Shown here: positions 11,146 through 25,079 of the stretch, one piece after another
Position numbering within the stretch: the stretch's first letter is position 1
Layout of the letters: every line of letters starts with the position of its first letter
Assembly: GCF_900156535.1 (NCBI RefSeq)
Contig: NZ_FTNV01000003.1
Span: 434,001 to 498,000, forward strand
Direction: 5' to 3'
Length of the DNA stretch: 64,000 nt
Source of the DNA: Roseovarius nanhaiticus
GTDB taxonomy: Bacteria; Pseudomonadota; Alphaproteobacteria; Rhodobacterales; Rhodobacteraceae
The notes under the pieces: generated by a model
Told to the model about the DNA's origin: nothing
Seen by the model: only the letters and a program-made list of their open reading frames with translations
Database searches by the model: none
Program-made: the position numbers and the translations under genes

Positions 11146-11268
11146 ATGCAGAACATCAGCGGTTACAAAGGCATCGGCCTTTTCATCGACCTCAATCTCG
11201 ATCGCTTCTTGATGCCAGCTGCAATCGCGACGGCGCTTTTCGTGTCGGCTTTTTTCGCATCCTTCTGA
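11146..11268 (+). CDS. Small single-TM membrane peptide (40 aa)
   Basis: A 40-residue ORF with a strong ribosome site (GGAGGAG, 11132-11138) placed about 7 bases before ATG 11146. The N-terminal half is amphipathic (GYKGIGLFIDLNLDRFLMP) and the C-terminal half is one hydrophobic helix ending FFASF. It lies in the 461-bp space between rseP and bamA, in the same direction. The strong ribosome site and the membrane helix argue that it is real. Function unknown; I infer an inner-membrane small protein. Confidence 0.6.
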   Translation: MQNISGYKGIGLFIDLNLDRFLMPAAIATALFVSAFFASF

Positions 11269-11443
11269 ACCCGGCGATACAGATTGCGTGTCCGCTGTCC
11301 CGTGACACCGGCGGTCTGCGATCCTTTTCATGCCATACGCACCGGCAAGCGGCTCGCTTGCGCGATGGGCTGAATGGCATTTTGACAAGCCCTGCCTGAC
11401 CCGTTACTGACTTTGTCACTGGGGTATTGGACTGGGTGCTTAG

Positions 11444-13825
11444 ATGACATTGCTGACCTTTTCGCGCGCGGTGCGCCGCCTGATGACCTCCATCGCAGGA
11501 GGCGCGCGCGGATTGTTGAAGAGAAGCCGGTTGCATCCCTCGAAGGACCGTGCGTCTGCGTCAATAATGGCTTGCACAGCCCTGGTTTGCGTTGGTTTTC
11601 TGACGATCCCGTCAGCGGTCGAGGCGCAGAACTATCGGTTCAATAATGTCGCCATCGAAGGCAATCAGCGGATCGAGGCTGGGACCATCCTGACCTACGC
11701 GGGAATCGGCCGCGGCGAGACGGTATCGGCGGGCGAGTTGAACGAGGCGTATCAGCGCATTCTGAATAGCGGTCTTTTCGAGGATGTGTCGATCAACCCG
11801 CGGGGCAGCACGCTGGAAATCCGCGTCATCGAATTTCCCACGATCAGCAAGATCGCCTTTGAGGGCAATACGCGCATCGACGATGATGACCTCTTCGGCC
11901 AGATCGAGAGCGCCCCTCGCCAAGTGTACAACCCCGCGAAGGCCGAGCGTGATGTCGCCGTGATCGTGGACGCCTATGCGCAATCGGGCCGCAGCGCCGC
12001 GCGGGTGAGCCCCAAGGTTATCCGCCGCAGCGACAACCGCGTCGATCTGGTCTTCGAAATTTTCGAGGGCAAGAAGATCGAGGTGCAACGCCTCAGCTTT
12101 GTCGGCAACCGGGCCTACTCGGATCGTCGTCTGCGCCGTGTCGTGGACAGCAAACAGGCTGGCCTTTTCCGCGCGCTGGTCAATCGCGATACGTTTGTTC
12201 AGGACCGTATCGAGTTCGACAAACAGCTTTTGGCGGATTTCTATGCCGCGCGCGGCTATGTCGACTTCCGCGTGACCGGCACCAATGCCGAGCTTGCGCG
12301 CGAGCGTGACACCTATTTCGTGACCTTCAACATCGAGGAAGGTCAGCAGTTTTCCTTTGGGCGCATCACCACGGTCAGCGAGCTGCCGAATGCGGAGGCC
12401 GCCGAGTATCAAGATGCGCTGCGCATCAAACCAGGCGAGATCTATACCCCCACCAAGGTCGAGAATTCGATCGCCAGGATGGAGCGCCTTGGCGTGCGCA
12501 ACGGAGTCGATTTCCTCCGCGTCGAGCCGCGCATTACACGCAATGATCGGGATCTGACGCTGGACGTTGAATTCGCACTGGTGCGCGGCCCGCGTGTCTT
12601 TGTCGAACGTATCGATATCGAGGGCAACACAACCACGCTCGACCGTGTGATCCGCCGCCAGTTTGATACTGTCGAGGGTGACCCGTTCAACCCGCGCGAA
12701 ATCCGCGAGGCCGCCGAGCGGATCCGTGCGCTCGATTTCTTCGAGACGGCCGAAGTGGACGCGCGCGAAGGCTCCACCCCCGATCAGGTTGTCGTCGATG
12801 TGGATGTTGAGGAAAAAAGCACCGGATCGCTCTCTTTTGGTGCGTCTTATTCCACAAGCAGCGGCGTCGGTTTCTCCATCGGCTTTACCGAGCGCAACTT
12901 CCTTGGACGCGGTCAGCGTCTTGCCGCGCAGATTGCGGCCAGCGCCGATCAGGCCAACTATAATCTTAGCTTTGTCGAGCCAGCCTTTCTTGGCCGCGAC
13001 GTGGCATTCGGCCTCGATTTCTCGTTGATCGATACGGATGCGGATTTCTCGTTCTATGATACGACCATCGGTGCGTTCCGCCCCAGCCTGACCTTCCCAG
13101 TCAGCGAAAATGGCCGTCTTTCGCTGCTGTATAGTGCTGCCTACAAGGACATGAGCAACTACACCGGCACATCGGGCATCCTTGCAACCGAGGTGGCGCG
13201 CGGTGACGAATGGGCCAGCGGTTTGGGCTATGAATATACTTATGATACCCGTCGCACCGGCCTGAACCCGAATGCGGGCGTCCTATTGGCCTTTGGTCAG
13301 GAATTCTACGGGCTGGGCGGCGATCAGGAATATATCAAAACTTCAGCCCGCGCCATTGCCCAAACCCGCGTTCTGAACGAAGAGCTGACCTTGCGCGCGA
13401 CATTGGAAGGCGGCGCGCTTAATTTCCTCGGCAGTGACGACAGCCGTGCGGTTGACCGGTATTCCGGCCAGATCATTCGTGGCTTCGAGCCGAACGGGAT
13501 CGGCCCGACCGAGTCGCTTGAGCAGTTGGGCGGTAACTATTTTGCCGCGCTCAAGTTCGACGCCGAGTTCCCGCTGGGCCTGCCCGAAGAATACGGCATC
13601 ACCGGCGGCGCCTTTTACGATATTGGCGCACTCTGGGACGTGGATACGACCGGCGCAACGGGCCCTCTGGCCTCGACAAGCTTCAACACACGTCAGGCCA
13701 TTGGCCTGTCGGTGATCTGGCAATCCCCGTTTGGCCCGTTGCGCTTCAACTTCTCGCATGCGTTGCAAAAAGAGCCGGGCGACAAGACCCAGGCCTTCGA
13801 CTTGTCCATCGCTTCGACATTCTGA
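11444..13825 (+). CDS. bamA: Outer membrane protein assembly factor BamA
   Basis: Outer membrane insertase of the BAM complex, here 793 aa. A signal peptide ends at about residue 62 (AVEAQ) after an unusually long N-terminal extension, so the true start may be a later ATG, for example 11483 or 11567. Five POTRA repeats follow (about 65-425), then the 16-strand barrel (about 430-793) with the VRGF-type loop motif as IIRGFE. The last residue is Phe, as required for outer-membrane sorting. The stop overlaps the start of the ompH-like gene (TGATG). Confidence 0.96.
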   Translation: MTLLTFSRAVRRLMTSIAGGARGLLKRSRLHPSKDRASASIMACTALVCVGFLTIPSAVEAQNYRFNNVAIEGNQRIEAGTILTYAGIGRGETVSAGELNEAYQRILNSGLFEDVSINPRGSTLEIRVIEFPTISKIAFEGNTRIDDDDLFGQIESAPRQVYNPAKAERDVAVIVDAYAQSGRSAARVSPKVIRRSDNRVDLVFEIFEGKKIEVQRLSFVGNRAYSDRRLRRVVDSKQAGLFRALVNRDTFVQDRIEFDKQLLADFYAARGYVDFRVTGTNAELARERDTYFVTFNIEEGQQFSFGRITTVSELPNAEAAEYQDALRIKPGEIYTPTKVENSIARMERLGVRNGVDFLRVEPRITRNDRDLTLDVEFALVRGPRVFVERIDIEGNTTTLDRVIRRQFDTVEGDPFNPREIREAAERIRALDFFETAEVDAREGSTPDQVVVDVDVEEKSTGSLSFGASYSTSSGVGFSIGFTERNFLGRGQRLAAQIAASADQANYNLSFVEPAFLGRDVAFGLDFSLIDTDADFSFYDTTIGAFRPSLTFPVSENGRLSLLYSAAYKDMSNYTGTSGILATEVARGDEWASGLGYEYTYDTRRTGLNPNAGVLLAFGQEFYGLGGDQEYIKTSARAIAQTRVLNEELTLRATLEGGALNFLGSDDSRAVDRYSGQIIRGFEPNGIGPTESLEQLGGNYFAALKFDAEFPLGLPEEYGITGGAFYDIGALWDVDTTGATGPLASTSFNTRQAIGLSVIWQSPFGPLRFNFSHALQKEPGDKTQAFDLSIASTF

Positions 13826-14520
13826 TGCGGCCGCGCGGCCTGACGATTGTGCGGAAAAAGGGGCGTTGGTCCGCTACAAGAACTGCCCGGATCAGCGCCG
13901 CGTTGTCCGTCTGTGCCGCATTGATGCAAGCTGTGCCGAACGCGGCGCAGGGCCAGGATGTGGGCGCGGTCCAAAGCGAGATCCTCGTGCTTGATCCTGA
14001 CCGGCTTTTTGCGGACTCGCTGGTGGGTCAGCGCCTGACCAGTCAGTATCAGGCAGAGCGCGACGCACTGATCGCCAACAATCGCGAGATCGAAGCCGAA
14101 CTGCGCGCCGAAGAGCAGGCGCTGACAGATGCGCGCAAGACCATGACCGCCGCCGAGTTTCGCGCCGAGGCAGACGCGTTCGACGCCAAGGTGCGCTCTA
14201 TCCGGGCTGAAAATGATCGCAAGGCCCGCGATCTGGAGCGCGGGCGCGAGATTGCGCCCTTGTCACTGATGCGCGTGGCCGAGCCGATCCTGGTGCAGGT
14301 CATGCGCGACACGGGCGGCAAGATCATCCTCGACAATCGTCAGGTGCTCTTGCGCGCGGATGTGATCGACATCACGGATCTTGCCATCGCGCGTATCGAT
14401 GCGCAGATCGGCGATGGGTCGGGCGTCATGCCCGATAGCACAGCGCCTGAAACGCCTGAACCAGAGGCCGAGCCATCCACCGGGGAGGGCGCCGCGCCGC
14501 CCGCCGCCGATGCCGAGTGA
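13825..14520 (+). CDS. OmpH/Skp-family periplasmic chaperone
   Basis: A 231-aa protein with a late signal sequence (hydrophobic core about residues 24-40, ending AAQGQD), the ILVLDPDRLF strand typical of OmpH family members, and a long charged coiled-coil segment (about 75-150) that would form the tentacle arms holding unfolded outer-membrane proteins. The C-terminus is a proline/glutamate-rich tail. It overlaps bamA by 1 bp, the classic bamA-skp arrangement. It is longer than E. coli Skp (161 aa). Confidence 0.85.
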   Translation: MRPRGLTIVRKKGRWSATRTARISAALSVCAALMQAVPNAAQGQDVGAVQSEILVLDPDRLFADSLVGQRLTSQYQAERDALIANNREIEAELRAEEQALTDARKTMTAAEFRAEADAFDAKVRSIRAENDRKARDLERGREIAPLSLMRVAEPILVQVMRDTGGKIILDNRQVLLRADVIDITDLAIARIDAQIGDGSGVMPDSTAPETPEPEAEPSTGEGAAPPAADAE

Positions 14521-14619
14521 GGCGCTGGCGCGCTGCTTGCTCCGTCCGGAGCGACTTGCTAAAGCATGCCTTCGAAACGCCCGGGACGCCGCGTATCTGC
14601 GGCGCGTGAAAGGACATCA

Positions 14620-15084
14620 ATGACCCAGCCGCTTGCCTCTGCCGACATCCACATGATCCAGCGGCTGATCCCGCATCGCTATCCGTTTCTGCTGATCGAC
14701 AAGGTGCGCGACATCGACGGGTATCAATCGGCGGTCGGCATCAAGAACGTCACCATGAACGAGCCGCATTTTCAGGGTCATTTTCCGTCCAAGCCGATCA
14801 TGCCGGGCGTGACCATCGTAGAGGCGATGGCGCAGACGGCAGCGGTGATGGTGGGCACTGCGCTCGAGATGCAGGACAAGAACATGCTGGTCTATTTCAT
14901 GGCCATCGACAAATGCAAGTTCCGCCGCATGGTCGTGCCCGGCGATGTTCTGGAGATGCACCTCACCACGCAGCGCGGGAAGCCGGGTGGCAAAGTCTGG
15001 AAATTCGCGGGCGTGGCCAGCGTGGACGGCGAAATGGCCTGTGAGGCAGAATTCACCGCCATGATGGATTTGGGCGCCGCATGA
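14620..15084 (+). CDS. fabZ: 3-hydroxyacyl-ACP dehydratase FabZ
   Basis: Hot-dog-fold dehydratase of type II fatty-acid synthesis, 154 aa from ATG 14620. The start is preceded by AAAGGA; the frame is open further upstream but lacks a conserved start. Motifs are [14 protein letters not shown], the catalytic-His region [18 protein letters not shown] and the catalytic-Glu helix EAMAQTAAV. It overlaps lpxA by 4 bp. It sits with the lipid A genes because both pathways compete for 3-hydroxyacyl-ACP. Confidence 0.97.
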   Translation: MTQPLASADIHMIQRLIPHRYPFLLIDKVRDIDGYQSAVGIKNVTMNEPHFQGHFPSKPIMPGVTIVEAMAQTAAVMVGTALEMQDKNMLVYFMAIDKCKFRRMVVPGDVLEMHLTTQRGKPGGKVWKFAGVASVDGEMACEAEFTAMMDLGAA

Positions 15085-15875
15085 GCCAGAGCGACATCCA
15101 TCCCAGTGCGGTGATCGAGCCGGGCGCGAAGATCGGCGCTGGCTGCTCCATTGGTCCGTTTTGCCATATCGGTCCCGAGGTGGTGCTGGGCGATGGCTGC
15201 GTTTTGCACAGCCATGTGGTGATCAAGGGCGATACGGTGATCGGTCCTGGCGGTACGATCTTTTCCTTCGCCTGCGTCGGCGAGATCCCTCAGGATCTGA
15301 AATTTCAGGGGGAAAAGACGCGCCTCGAGATTGGCGCGCGCGCGCGTATTCGCGAGCATGTGACGATCAACACCGGCACTTCGGGCGGCGGCGCGCTGAC
15401 GAAGGTGGGCGACGACTGCCTGCTCATGGCTGGCTGCCATGTGGCGCATGACGTCATGATCGGCGACCGCGTGATCATCGTGAACAACGCGGCACTGGCG
15501 GGCCATGCGATCATCGAGGATGACGTGATCATCGGCGGTCTGTCGGGCGTGCATCAATTCGTGCGCATCGGCCGCGGCGCGATCATTGGCGCCGTAACGA
15601 TGGTGACGAATGACGTCATTCCCTACGGCCTGGTTCAGGCGCCGCGCGGTGTGCTTGACGGGCTGAACCTCGTCGGGCTCAAGCGGCGCGGTGTGGGCCG
15701 TTCGGACATCACCGCCCTGCGCGCCGCGTTCCAGATGCTGGCCCAAGGCGAGGGCACCTTTCAGGAGCGCGCCCGCCGGATGGGTGCGGAGAGCGACAGC
15801 GAATACGTCGCGCGCATCGTTGAATTCGTGACTGCTGCCAGCGACCGGTCCTTCCTCACGCCGGGCCAGGGCTAA
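15081..15875 (+). CDS. lpxA: UDP-N-acetylglucosamine acyltransferase
   Basis: First lipid A step: transfers a 3-hydroxyacyl chain from ACP to UDP-GlcNAc. The 264-aa protein is a left-handed beta-helix of hexapeptide repeats (residues 1-185, e.g. [22 protein letters not shown]) followed by an alpha-helical C-terminus. The catalytic His region ([14 protein letters not shown]) and the HQFVRIG motif are present. lpxI starts 5 bp after its stop. Confidence 0.97.
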   Translation: MSQSDIHPSAVIEPGAKIGAGCSIGPFCHIGPEVVLGDGCVLHSHVVIKGDTVIGPGGTIFSFACVGEIPQDLKFQGEKTRLEIGARARIREHVTINTGTSGGGALTKVGDDCLLMAGCHVAHDVMIGDRVIIVNNAALAGHAIIEDDVIIGGLSGVHQFVRIGRGAIIGAVTMVTNDVIPYGLVQAPRGVLDGLNLVGLKRRGVGRSDITALRAAFQMLAQGEGTFQERARRMGAESDSEYVARIVEFVTAASDRSFLTPGQG

Positions 15876-15880
15876 GCCGC

Positions 15881-16690
15881 GTGGCCGGGCGGCTTGCCAT
15901 TCTCGCCTGTGGTGGTGCGCTGCCCGTACTGCTTGCGCGCGCGCATCCCGAGGCGTTGCACTTTACCCTGCGCGGCGTACCAAGCGAATTGGCGCATTCG
16001 GCGCAGGAATTTCCGCTGGAGCAGATTGGCGCGCTGTTTGATGCAATGAAGGCCGCGGGCGTGGATCGCATGGTCTTTGCAGGATCGCTGGTGCGGCCCG
16101 CGCTGAACCCGGCAGAATTCGACACCGAGATGATACGTCTTGCGCCGGGCTTGATGGCGGCAATCCCGCAAGGCGACGATGCGCTTTTGCGATTTGTCAT
16201 CGGAATGTTCGAAGAGCAAGGCTTTGACGTGCTGGGCGCGCATGAGCTGCTGCCCGGGCTGACCGTGGAGCCGGGGTTGGCTGTCGGACCTGCGCCCAGT
16301 AAAGCAGAGCTGGCGGACGCAGCGCGCGCTGCGCATATTCTATCTGAGATTTCGCCGCTCGACATTGGGCAGGGCTGCGCAGTGGCGGGTGGTCAGTGCC
16401 TCGGAATTGAAACGGTACAGGGCACAGACGCAATCTTGGCCTATGTCGCGCAGACGCCAATCGCGCTCCGGCGTGGCCAGCGGGGTGTCTACGTCAAGGG
16501 GCCCAAACGCGGTCAGGATTTGCGCATCGATATGCCGACGGTCGGCCCCTCGACTGTGGATGCCGTGGCGGATGCGGGCCTTGCCGGTTTGGTGCTGGCG
16601 GCGGGCGCAGTGGTGATCCTTGAGCGGGAGACAGCCCTGAGACGTGCGCAGGAACGTGGCATTTTCGTTATATCGCAGGCGCTTGCATGA
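15881..16690 (+). CDS. lpxI: UDP-2,3-diacylglucosamine pyrophosphatase LpxI
   Basis: The LpxI-type (DUF1009) hydrolase that makes lipid X, used by alphaproteobacteria instead of LpxH. The 269-aa protein starts at a GTG 5 bp after lpxA. It has the N-terminal LAILACGGALPVLLA strand-loop, the central VFAGSLVRPALNP motif, and the C-terminal domain with GQCLGIETVQGTDA and KGPKRGQDLRIDMPTVGP, which carry conserved acidic metal ligands. It overlaps lpxB by 4 bp, consistent with consecutive steps. Confidence 0.94.
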   Translation: MAGRLAILACGGALPVLLARAHPEALHFTLRGVPSELAHSAQEFPLEQIGALFDAMKAAGVDRMVFAGSLVRPALNPAEFDTEMIRLAPGLMAAIPQGDDALLRFVIGMFEEQGFDVLGAHELLPGLTVEPGLAVGPAPSKAELADAARAAHILSEISPLDIGQGCAVAGGQCLGIETVQGTDAILAYVAQTPIALRRGQRGVYVKGPKRGQDLRIDMPTVGPSTVDAVADAGLAGLVLAAGAVVILERETALRRAQERGIFVISQALA

Positions 16691-17844
16691 AGGTTTTCAT
16701 CCTCGCTGGCGAGGCGTCAGGCGACAGGCTTGGGGCGGCGTTGATGGCGGGGTTGCGCCACCTTACAAATGTGGAATTCATCGGCGTCGGTGGGCCTCTC
16801 ATGGAGACGGAAGGTTTGCAAAGCCTTTTTCCCATGGATGAGCTGAGCGTCATGGGCATCATCGAGGTTCTCCCGAAATATCGCCACCTCAAGCGCCGCA
16901 TCCGCGAGACGGCCGAAGCCGCTCTTGGGTCGGATGCGGATGTGATGATCACCATCGACAGCCCGGACTTTTCGCTGCGCGTGGCCGCCTTGGTCAAGGC
17001 ATCTAGCGATATGCGCACGGTCCATTACGTCGCGCCCTCGGTCTGGGCCTGGCGCGCGGGCCGCGCCGCCAAGATGGCGAAGGTGATCGACCATGTGCTC
17101 GCTCTCTTGCCCTTCGAGCCGCCTTACATGGAGGCGGCGGGCATGGCGTGCGACTTCGTCGGCCACCCGGTGGTCAGCGAACCGCAAGCGACGAAGGCGG
17201 AAATCGAGGATTTCCGGGCGCGCCATGATCTGGGCGATGCGCCCGTGATGCTGGTACTGCCTGGCTCGCGCCGGGGCGAGGTGGGGCGTTTAGGCCCGAT
17301 ATTCGGCAAGGCGCTTGGCCCTGTTCTGGAACGGCATCCAAACCTCCGCCTCGTTGTGCCGACGACGGCGCATGTGGCGCCGGTTCTGCGCGATGTGGTT
17401 GTGGACTGGCCGGCCTCGCCATTGATCCTCGATCCGTCGCAGATGGAGAGTGACGCCTATAAGGCTGAAAAGGCGTGTGCTTTTGGAACAGCTACTGGTG
17501 CGCTGGCGGCGTCGGGAACCGTGTCCCTCGAATTGGCGGCCAGCGCGACGCCCATGGTGATCGCTTATGATGTGAGTTGGGTGAGCCGTCAGATCATCGC
17601 GATGATGCTCAAGATCGATACGTTGACGCTGGTCAATCTGGTTAGCGAGACGCGCGCCATTCCCGAATGCAACGGCAAGCATTGCAACCCTCCCGAGATC
17701 GCGGCGGCGCTGATCAAGATGCTGGAAGCGCCGGGCGCACAGCTGGATGCTATGGCGCTGACGATGGAGCGTCTGGGCCGCGGCGGCGAGGCACCGGGCC
17801 TGCGCGCGGCGCGCGCCGTTCTGGATGGGATCGGCCGCGGCTAG
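16687..17844 (+). CDS. lpxB: Lipid-A-disaccharide synthase
   Basis: GT-B glycosyltransferase that joins lipid X and UDP-2,3-diacylglucosamine. The 385-aa protein has the N-terminal motif LAGEASGDRLGAALM, GVGGPLM, YVAPSVWAWRAGRA, the LPGSRRGEV donor-binding motif, and a C-terminal SGTVSLELA motif. It is the last gene of the lipid A group. It ends 6 bp from the convergent mnmA gene, with no clear intrinsic terminator in the gap. Confidence 0.97.
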   Translation: MKVFILAGEASGDRLGAALMAGLRHLTNVEFIGVGGPLMETEGLQSLFPMDELSVMGIIEVLPKYRHLKRRIRETAEAALGSDADVMITIDSPDFSLRVAALVKASSDMRTVHYVAPSVWAWRAGRAAKMAKVIDHVLALLPFEPPYMEAAGMACDFVGHPVVSEPQATKAEIEDFRARHDLGDAPVMLVLPGSRRGEVGRLGPIFGKALGPVLERHPNLRLVVPTTAHVAPVLRDVVVDWPASPLILDPSQMESDAYKAEKACAFGTATGALAASGTVSLELAASATPMVIAYDVSWVSRQIIAMMLKIDTLTLVNLVSETRAIPECNGKHCNPPEIAAALIKMLEAPGAQLDAMALTMERLGRGGEAPGLRAARAVLDGIGRG

Positions 17845-17850
17845 CGGAGT

Positions 17851-18996
17851 TCAGTAGCCGCGCCAGATCCAGCCGCCGCCCAAGATGCGCGTGCCACCTG
17901 TCTCGTAGAAAACACAAGCCTGTCCGGGGGATACGCCCTCTTCGGGAGTCAGCAACTCGACTTCGGCGGTGGTGGGCGAGAGGGGCCGGATCACCGCCTC
18001 GCGCGGGGCGCGGGTGGAGCGCACCTTGACCGAGACGTGCCGGTCGGACACTGCGTCGAACGCATCGTCGCCCAGCCAGTTGATCTCGCGCAGGGGCACG
18101 ATCGCGGTGCTGAGCATCTCCTTCGGCCCGACGATCACGCGCCGCGCGTCCACGTCCAGCTTGACCACGTAGAGCGGTGTTTCCAGCCCGCCGATCCCCA
18201 GCCCGCGGCGTTGACCGACGGTGTAGTGCAGCACGCCCTCATGCTGGCCCAGCACATTGCCCTCGTGATCGACAATCTCGCCCGGCTCGGCGGCGCCGGG
18301 GCGCAGCTTTTCGATCACGGAGGCGTAATTTCCGTTGGGGACGAAACAGATATCTTGGCTGTCGGGCTTGTCGGCGACACTCAGCCCGTACTTGGCGGCC
18401 AGCGCGCGGGTCGCGTCCTTGGAGGGCAGGTGGCCCAGCGGAAAACGCAGATACTCCAGCTGCTCGGGTGTCGTCGAGAAAAGGAAATACGATTGGTCGC
18501 GGTTGGCATCTTCTGCCGAGTGCAGCTCGGGGCCGTGGGCGCCCATCTTGCGCTGAATGTAGTGGCCGGTCGCCATGCAGTCGGCGTCCAGGTCGCGCGC
18601 GGTCTCGAGCAGATCCTTGAATTTTACCCGTTCGTTACAGCGAATGCAGGGCACGGGCGTGGCGCCGGCCAGGTAACTGTCGGCGAATTCATCAATTACG
18701 GCCTCTTTGAAGACGTTTTCATAATCAAGCACATAGTGAGGGAAGTTCATGCGTTCCGCCACGCGCCGCGCATCGTGGATGTCCAGCCCGGCGCAGCAGG
18801 CGCCCTTCTTGGCCAGTGCCGCGCCATGATCATAAAGCTGAAGGGTCACGCCGACGACGTTATAGCCTTCCTCGGCCAGCTGTGCCGCCACGACCGAGCT
18901 GTCGACGCCGCCGGACATCGCCACGACGACGCGCGTCTCGGATTCGGGCTTGGCAAAGCCGAGGGAATTGAGGCGGGGGGCGGTATCGAGAGGCAT
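17851..18996 (-). CDS. mnmA: tRNA-specific 2-thiouridylase MnmA
   Basis: Thiolates U34 of tRNA Lys, Glu and Gln. The 381-aa protein has the PP-loop SGGVDSSV near residues 29-36, the first catalytic Cys in PVPCIRCN, the second in DSQDICFVP, and the [10 protein letters not shown] motif of the central domain. The C-terminal beta-barrel is complete. It reads towards lpxB and away from sciP. Confidence 0.96.
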   Translation of the reverse strand: MPLDTAPRLNSLGFAKPESETRVVVAMSGGVDSSVVAAQLAEEGYNVVGVTLQLYDHGAALAKKGACCAGLDIHDARRVAERMNFPHYVLDYENVFKEAVIDEFADSYLAGATPVPCIRCNERVKFKDLLETARDLDADCMATGHYIQRKMGAHGPELHSAEDANRDQSYFLFSTTPEQLEYLRFPLGHLPSKDATRALAAKYGLSVADKPDSQDICFVPNGNYASVIEKLRPGAAEPGEIVDHEGNVLGQHEGVLHYTVGQRRGLGIGGLETPLYVVKLDVDARRVIVGPKEMLSTAIVPLREINWLGDDAFDAVSDRHVSVKVRSTRAPREAVIRPLSPTTAEVELLTPEEGVSPGQACVFYETGGTRILGGGWIWRGY

Positions 18997-19179
18997 GATG
19001 CGGCATCCGTTATGTCAACTTGACGCCTCACATAAGCGTTCGGTGGACAAAACGCAAAACGGTTCGGCCGAAAACTGCAGCCGCGGTTTAGGCAAATCCT
19101 AGATACTTAGCCCGCCGCGTTTCAGGGCACATTAACGCTGCTGCGGCCAATCTGTCCTTGGTTTCACGAGGATGGAAAG

Positions 19180-19458
19180 ATGTACCTGAAAAAAGTCGGC
19201 GGACCGCGCGCCGTTACACTGCCGGATGGCAGCAGCATGACCCAGGCTGACCTGCCTCCTGCAAATACCGTGCGCTGGGTCGCGTCCCGCAAGCTCGCCG
19301 TGGTTCGCGGCGTTCTTTACGGTCTGCTCAGCCAGGGGGAGGCGTGCAAGAAATATCAGCTGAGCGAGGAGGAATTCAGCGAGTGGGTGCGAGCGGTTTC
19401 CCTGCACGGCGAAGAGGCTTTGAAGGCCACGATGGTGAAAACGTATCGACAACCATAG
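19180..19458 (+). CDS. sciP: CtrA inhibitor SciP (DUF1153)
   Basis: A 92-aa HTH protein of the DUF1153 family. In Caulobacter SciP binds CtrA and DNA and blocks CtrA-dependent transcription in G1. The motif order MYLKKV.GPR.VTLPDG, RWVASRKLAVVRGV and the second helix pair LSEEEFSEWV matches the family. It lies 92 bp upstream of ctrA in the same direction, so inhibitor and target are neighbours. Function is from the family. Confidence 0.92.
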   Translation: MYLKKVGGPRAVTLPDGSSMTQADLPPANTVRWVASRKLAVVRGVLYGLLSQGEACKKYQLSEEEFSEWVRAVSLHGEEALKATMVKTYRQP

Positions 19459-19496
19459 ATTGCATTCGCTAAATGTTCACCTACGGTAACTTGTAG

Positions 19497-19510
19497 TTAA
19501 CCAATTTTAG
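19497..19510 (+). promoter_or_regulatory. CtrA-like half site upstream of ctrA
   Basis: The sequence TTAACCAATTTTAG fits the CtrA recognition pattern TTAA-N7-TTAA in its left half (TTAACCA) and partly in the right half. It lies 40-54 bp before the ctrA ATG, where autoregulation is expected. The match is short and could be chance. Confidence 0.35.
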
Positions 19511-19550
19511 TCAGGTTGGACAAAAGTGATCCTGCTGCGGAGAAAAGCGA

Positions 19551-20267
19551 ATGCGTATCTTACTGGTCGAAGATGATCCAACAACTTCGAAGAGCATCGA
19601 GTTGATGCTGACCCATGCCAATCTCAACGTCTATACGACGGAGCTGGGCGAGGAGGGGATCGATCTTGCGAAGCTCTATGATTACGACCTCATCTTGCTG
19701 GATCTCGGCCTGCCGGACATGACGGGTCATGACGTCTTGCGCCAGTTGCGCCTTGCCCGGATTGAAACGCCTATCCTGATCCTGTCGGGCGCGGACGATA
19801 CCGATAGCAAGATCAAGGGCTTTGGCTTCGGCGCGGATGATTATCTGACCAAGCCCTTTCACCGCGAAGAGTTGGTGGCGCGTATCCACGCGATTATTCG
19901 GCGGAGCAAGGGCCATTCCCAATCGGTGATCCGAACCGGGCTGATCAACGTCAACCTGGACGCCAAAACCGTTGAAGTTGCCGCCAAGGCCGTTCACCTC
20001 ACCGGCAAGGAATATCAGATGCTCGAGCTGCTGAGCCTGCGCAAGGGCACGACCCTGACCAAGGAAATGTTCCTCAACCATCTTTACGGCGGCATGGACG
20101 AGCCCGAGCTCAAGATCATCGACGTCTTTATTTGCAAGCTGCGCAAAAAGCTGAGCGAGGCGACAGGCGGCGAGAGCTATATCGAGACTGTCTGGGGACG
20201 TGGCTATGTCCTTCGTGACCCCGAGCCGTCCGAGTTGGACGACAAACGGCTTGCCATCGGCGCCTGA
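19551..20267 (+). CDS. ctrA: Cell-cycle response regulator CtrA
   Basis: OmpR-type response regulator. The 238-aa protein has a receiver domain (1-120) with acidic pocket residues near positions 8-9, phospho-acceptor D51 (LLDLGLPDM) and the conserved Lys in DDYLTKPF. A winged-helix DNA-binding domain (125-225) ends [10 protein letters not shown]. In Rhodobacterales CtrA mainly controls motility, gene-transfer-agent and signalling genes and is often non-essential. SciP is encoded directly upstream. Confidence 0.97.
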   Translation: MRILLVEDDPTTSKSIELMLTHANLNVYTTELGEEGIDLAKLYDYDLILLDLGLPDMTGHDVLRQLRLARIETPILILSGADDTDSKIKGFGFGADDYLTKPFHREELVARIHAIIRRSKGHSQSVIRTGLINVNLDAKTVEVAAKAVHLTGKEYQMLELLSLRKGTTLTKEMFLNHLYGGMDEPELKIIDVFICKLRKKLSEATGGESYIETVWGRGYVLRDPEPSELDDKRLAIGA

Positions 20268-20378
20268 TCTCGGGCGGTGACGGCGACGTTGGGGCAAATC
20301 GCAGAGCCGCCCTGAGCCCGGTCGTTTTCGGCATCGTTTTATCGGGTGGGGGCGCTCGCTTGCGGGCCTGCGCGCTAG

Positions 20379-24844
<4,466 letters not shown>

Positions 24845-24857
24845 TGAGATCATCGCG

Positions 24858-24917
24858 CTTTGTTCTCAAATGTTCTTAAAAAGTTCTTTACAATGGTTAA
24901 TGAAAATGAGAACAAAG
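24858..24917 (+). promoter_or_regulatory. LexA (SOS) box inside an inverted repeat
   Basis: Bases 24872-24886 read GTTC-TTAAAAA-GTTC, a perfect match to the alphaproteobacterial LexA consensus GTTC-N7-GTTC. A TACAAT -10-like hexamer starts 3 bases later (24889-24894), so LexA bound here would block the promoter of the peptide gene at 24948. The box is enclosed by an 11-bp perfect inverted repeat, CTTTGTTCTCA (24858-24868) and TGAGAACAAAG (24907-24917), which itself carries a further GTTC/GAAC pair. Confidence 0.65.
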
Positions 24918-24947
24918 TAGCAACTGATCCACCGAAAGGATGCCACG

Positions 24948-25079
24948 ATGCTACACCAGATCAAAACTGCCGCGGCCCGGTCGCAAGAGACGCTGCTGGC
25001 GGATGCGCTTGGCGCTGCCGCTCTGGTCATCCTGCTGATGGGGTGCCTCTATATGCCTGGCCTCCTCCAGGGTTTCTGA
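24948..25079 (+). CDS. Small SOS-associated single-TM peptide (43 aa)
   Basis: A 43-residue ORF with a ribosome site (AAAGGA, 24935-24940) 7 bases before ATG 24948. The N-terminus is a short basic/polar helix (MLHQIKTAAARSQETLL) and residues about 22-40 form one membrane helix. It follows a LexA box by about 60 bp. Caulobacter SidA (29 aa) is an SOS-induced single-TM inhibitor of cell division with the same general design; similarity here is of design, not of sequence. A division-inhibitor role is an inference. Confidence 0.65.
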   Translation: MLHQIKTAAARSQETLLADALGAAALVILLMGCLYMPGLLQGF

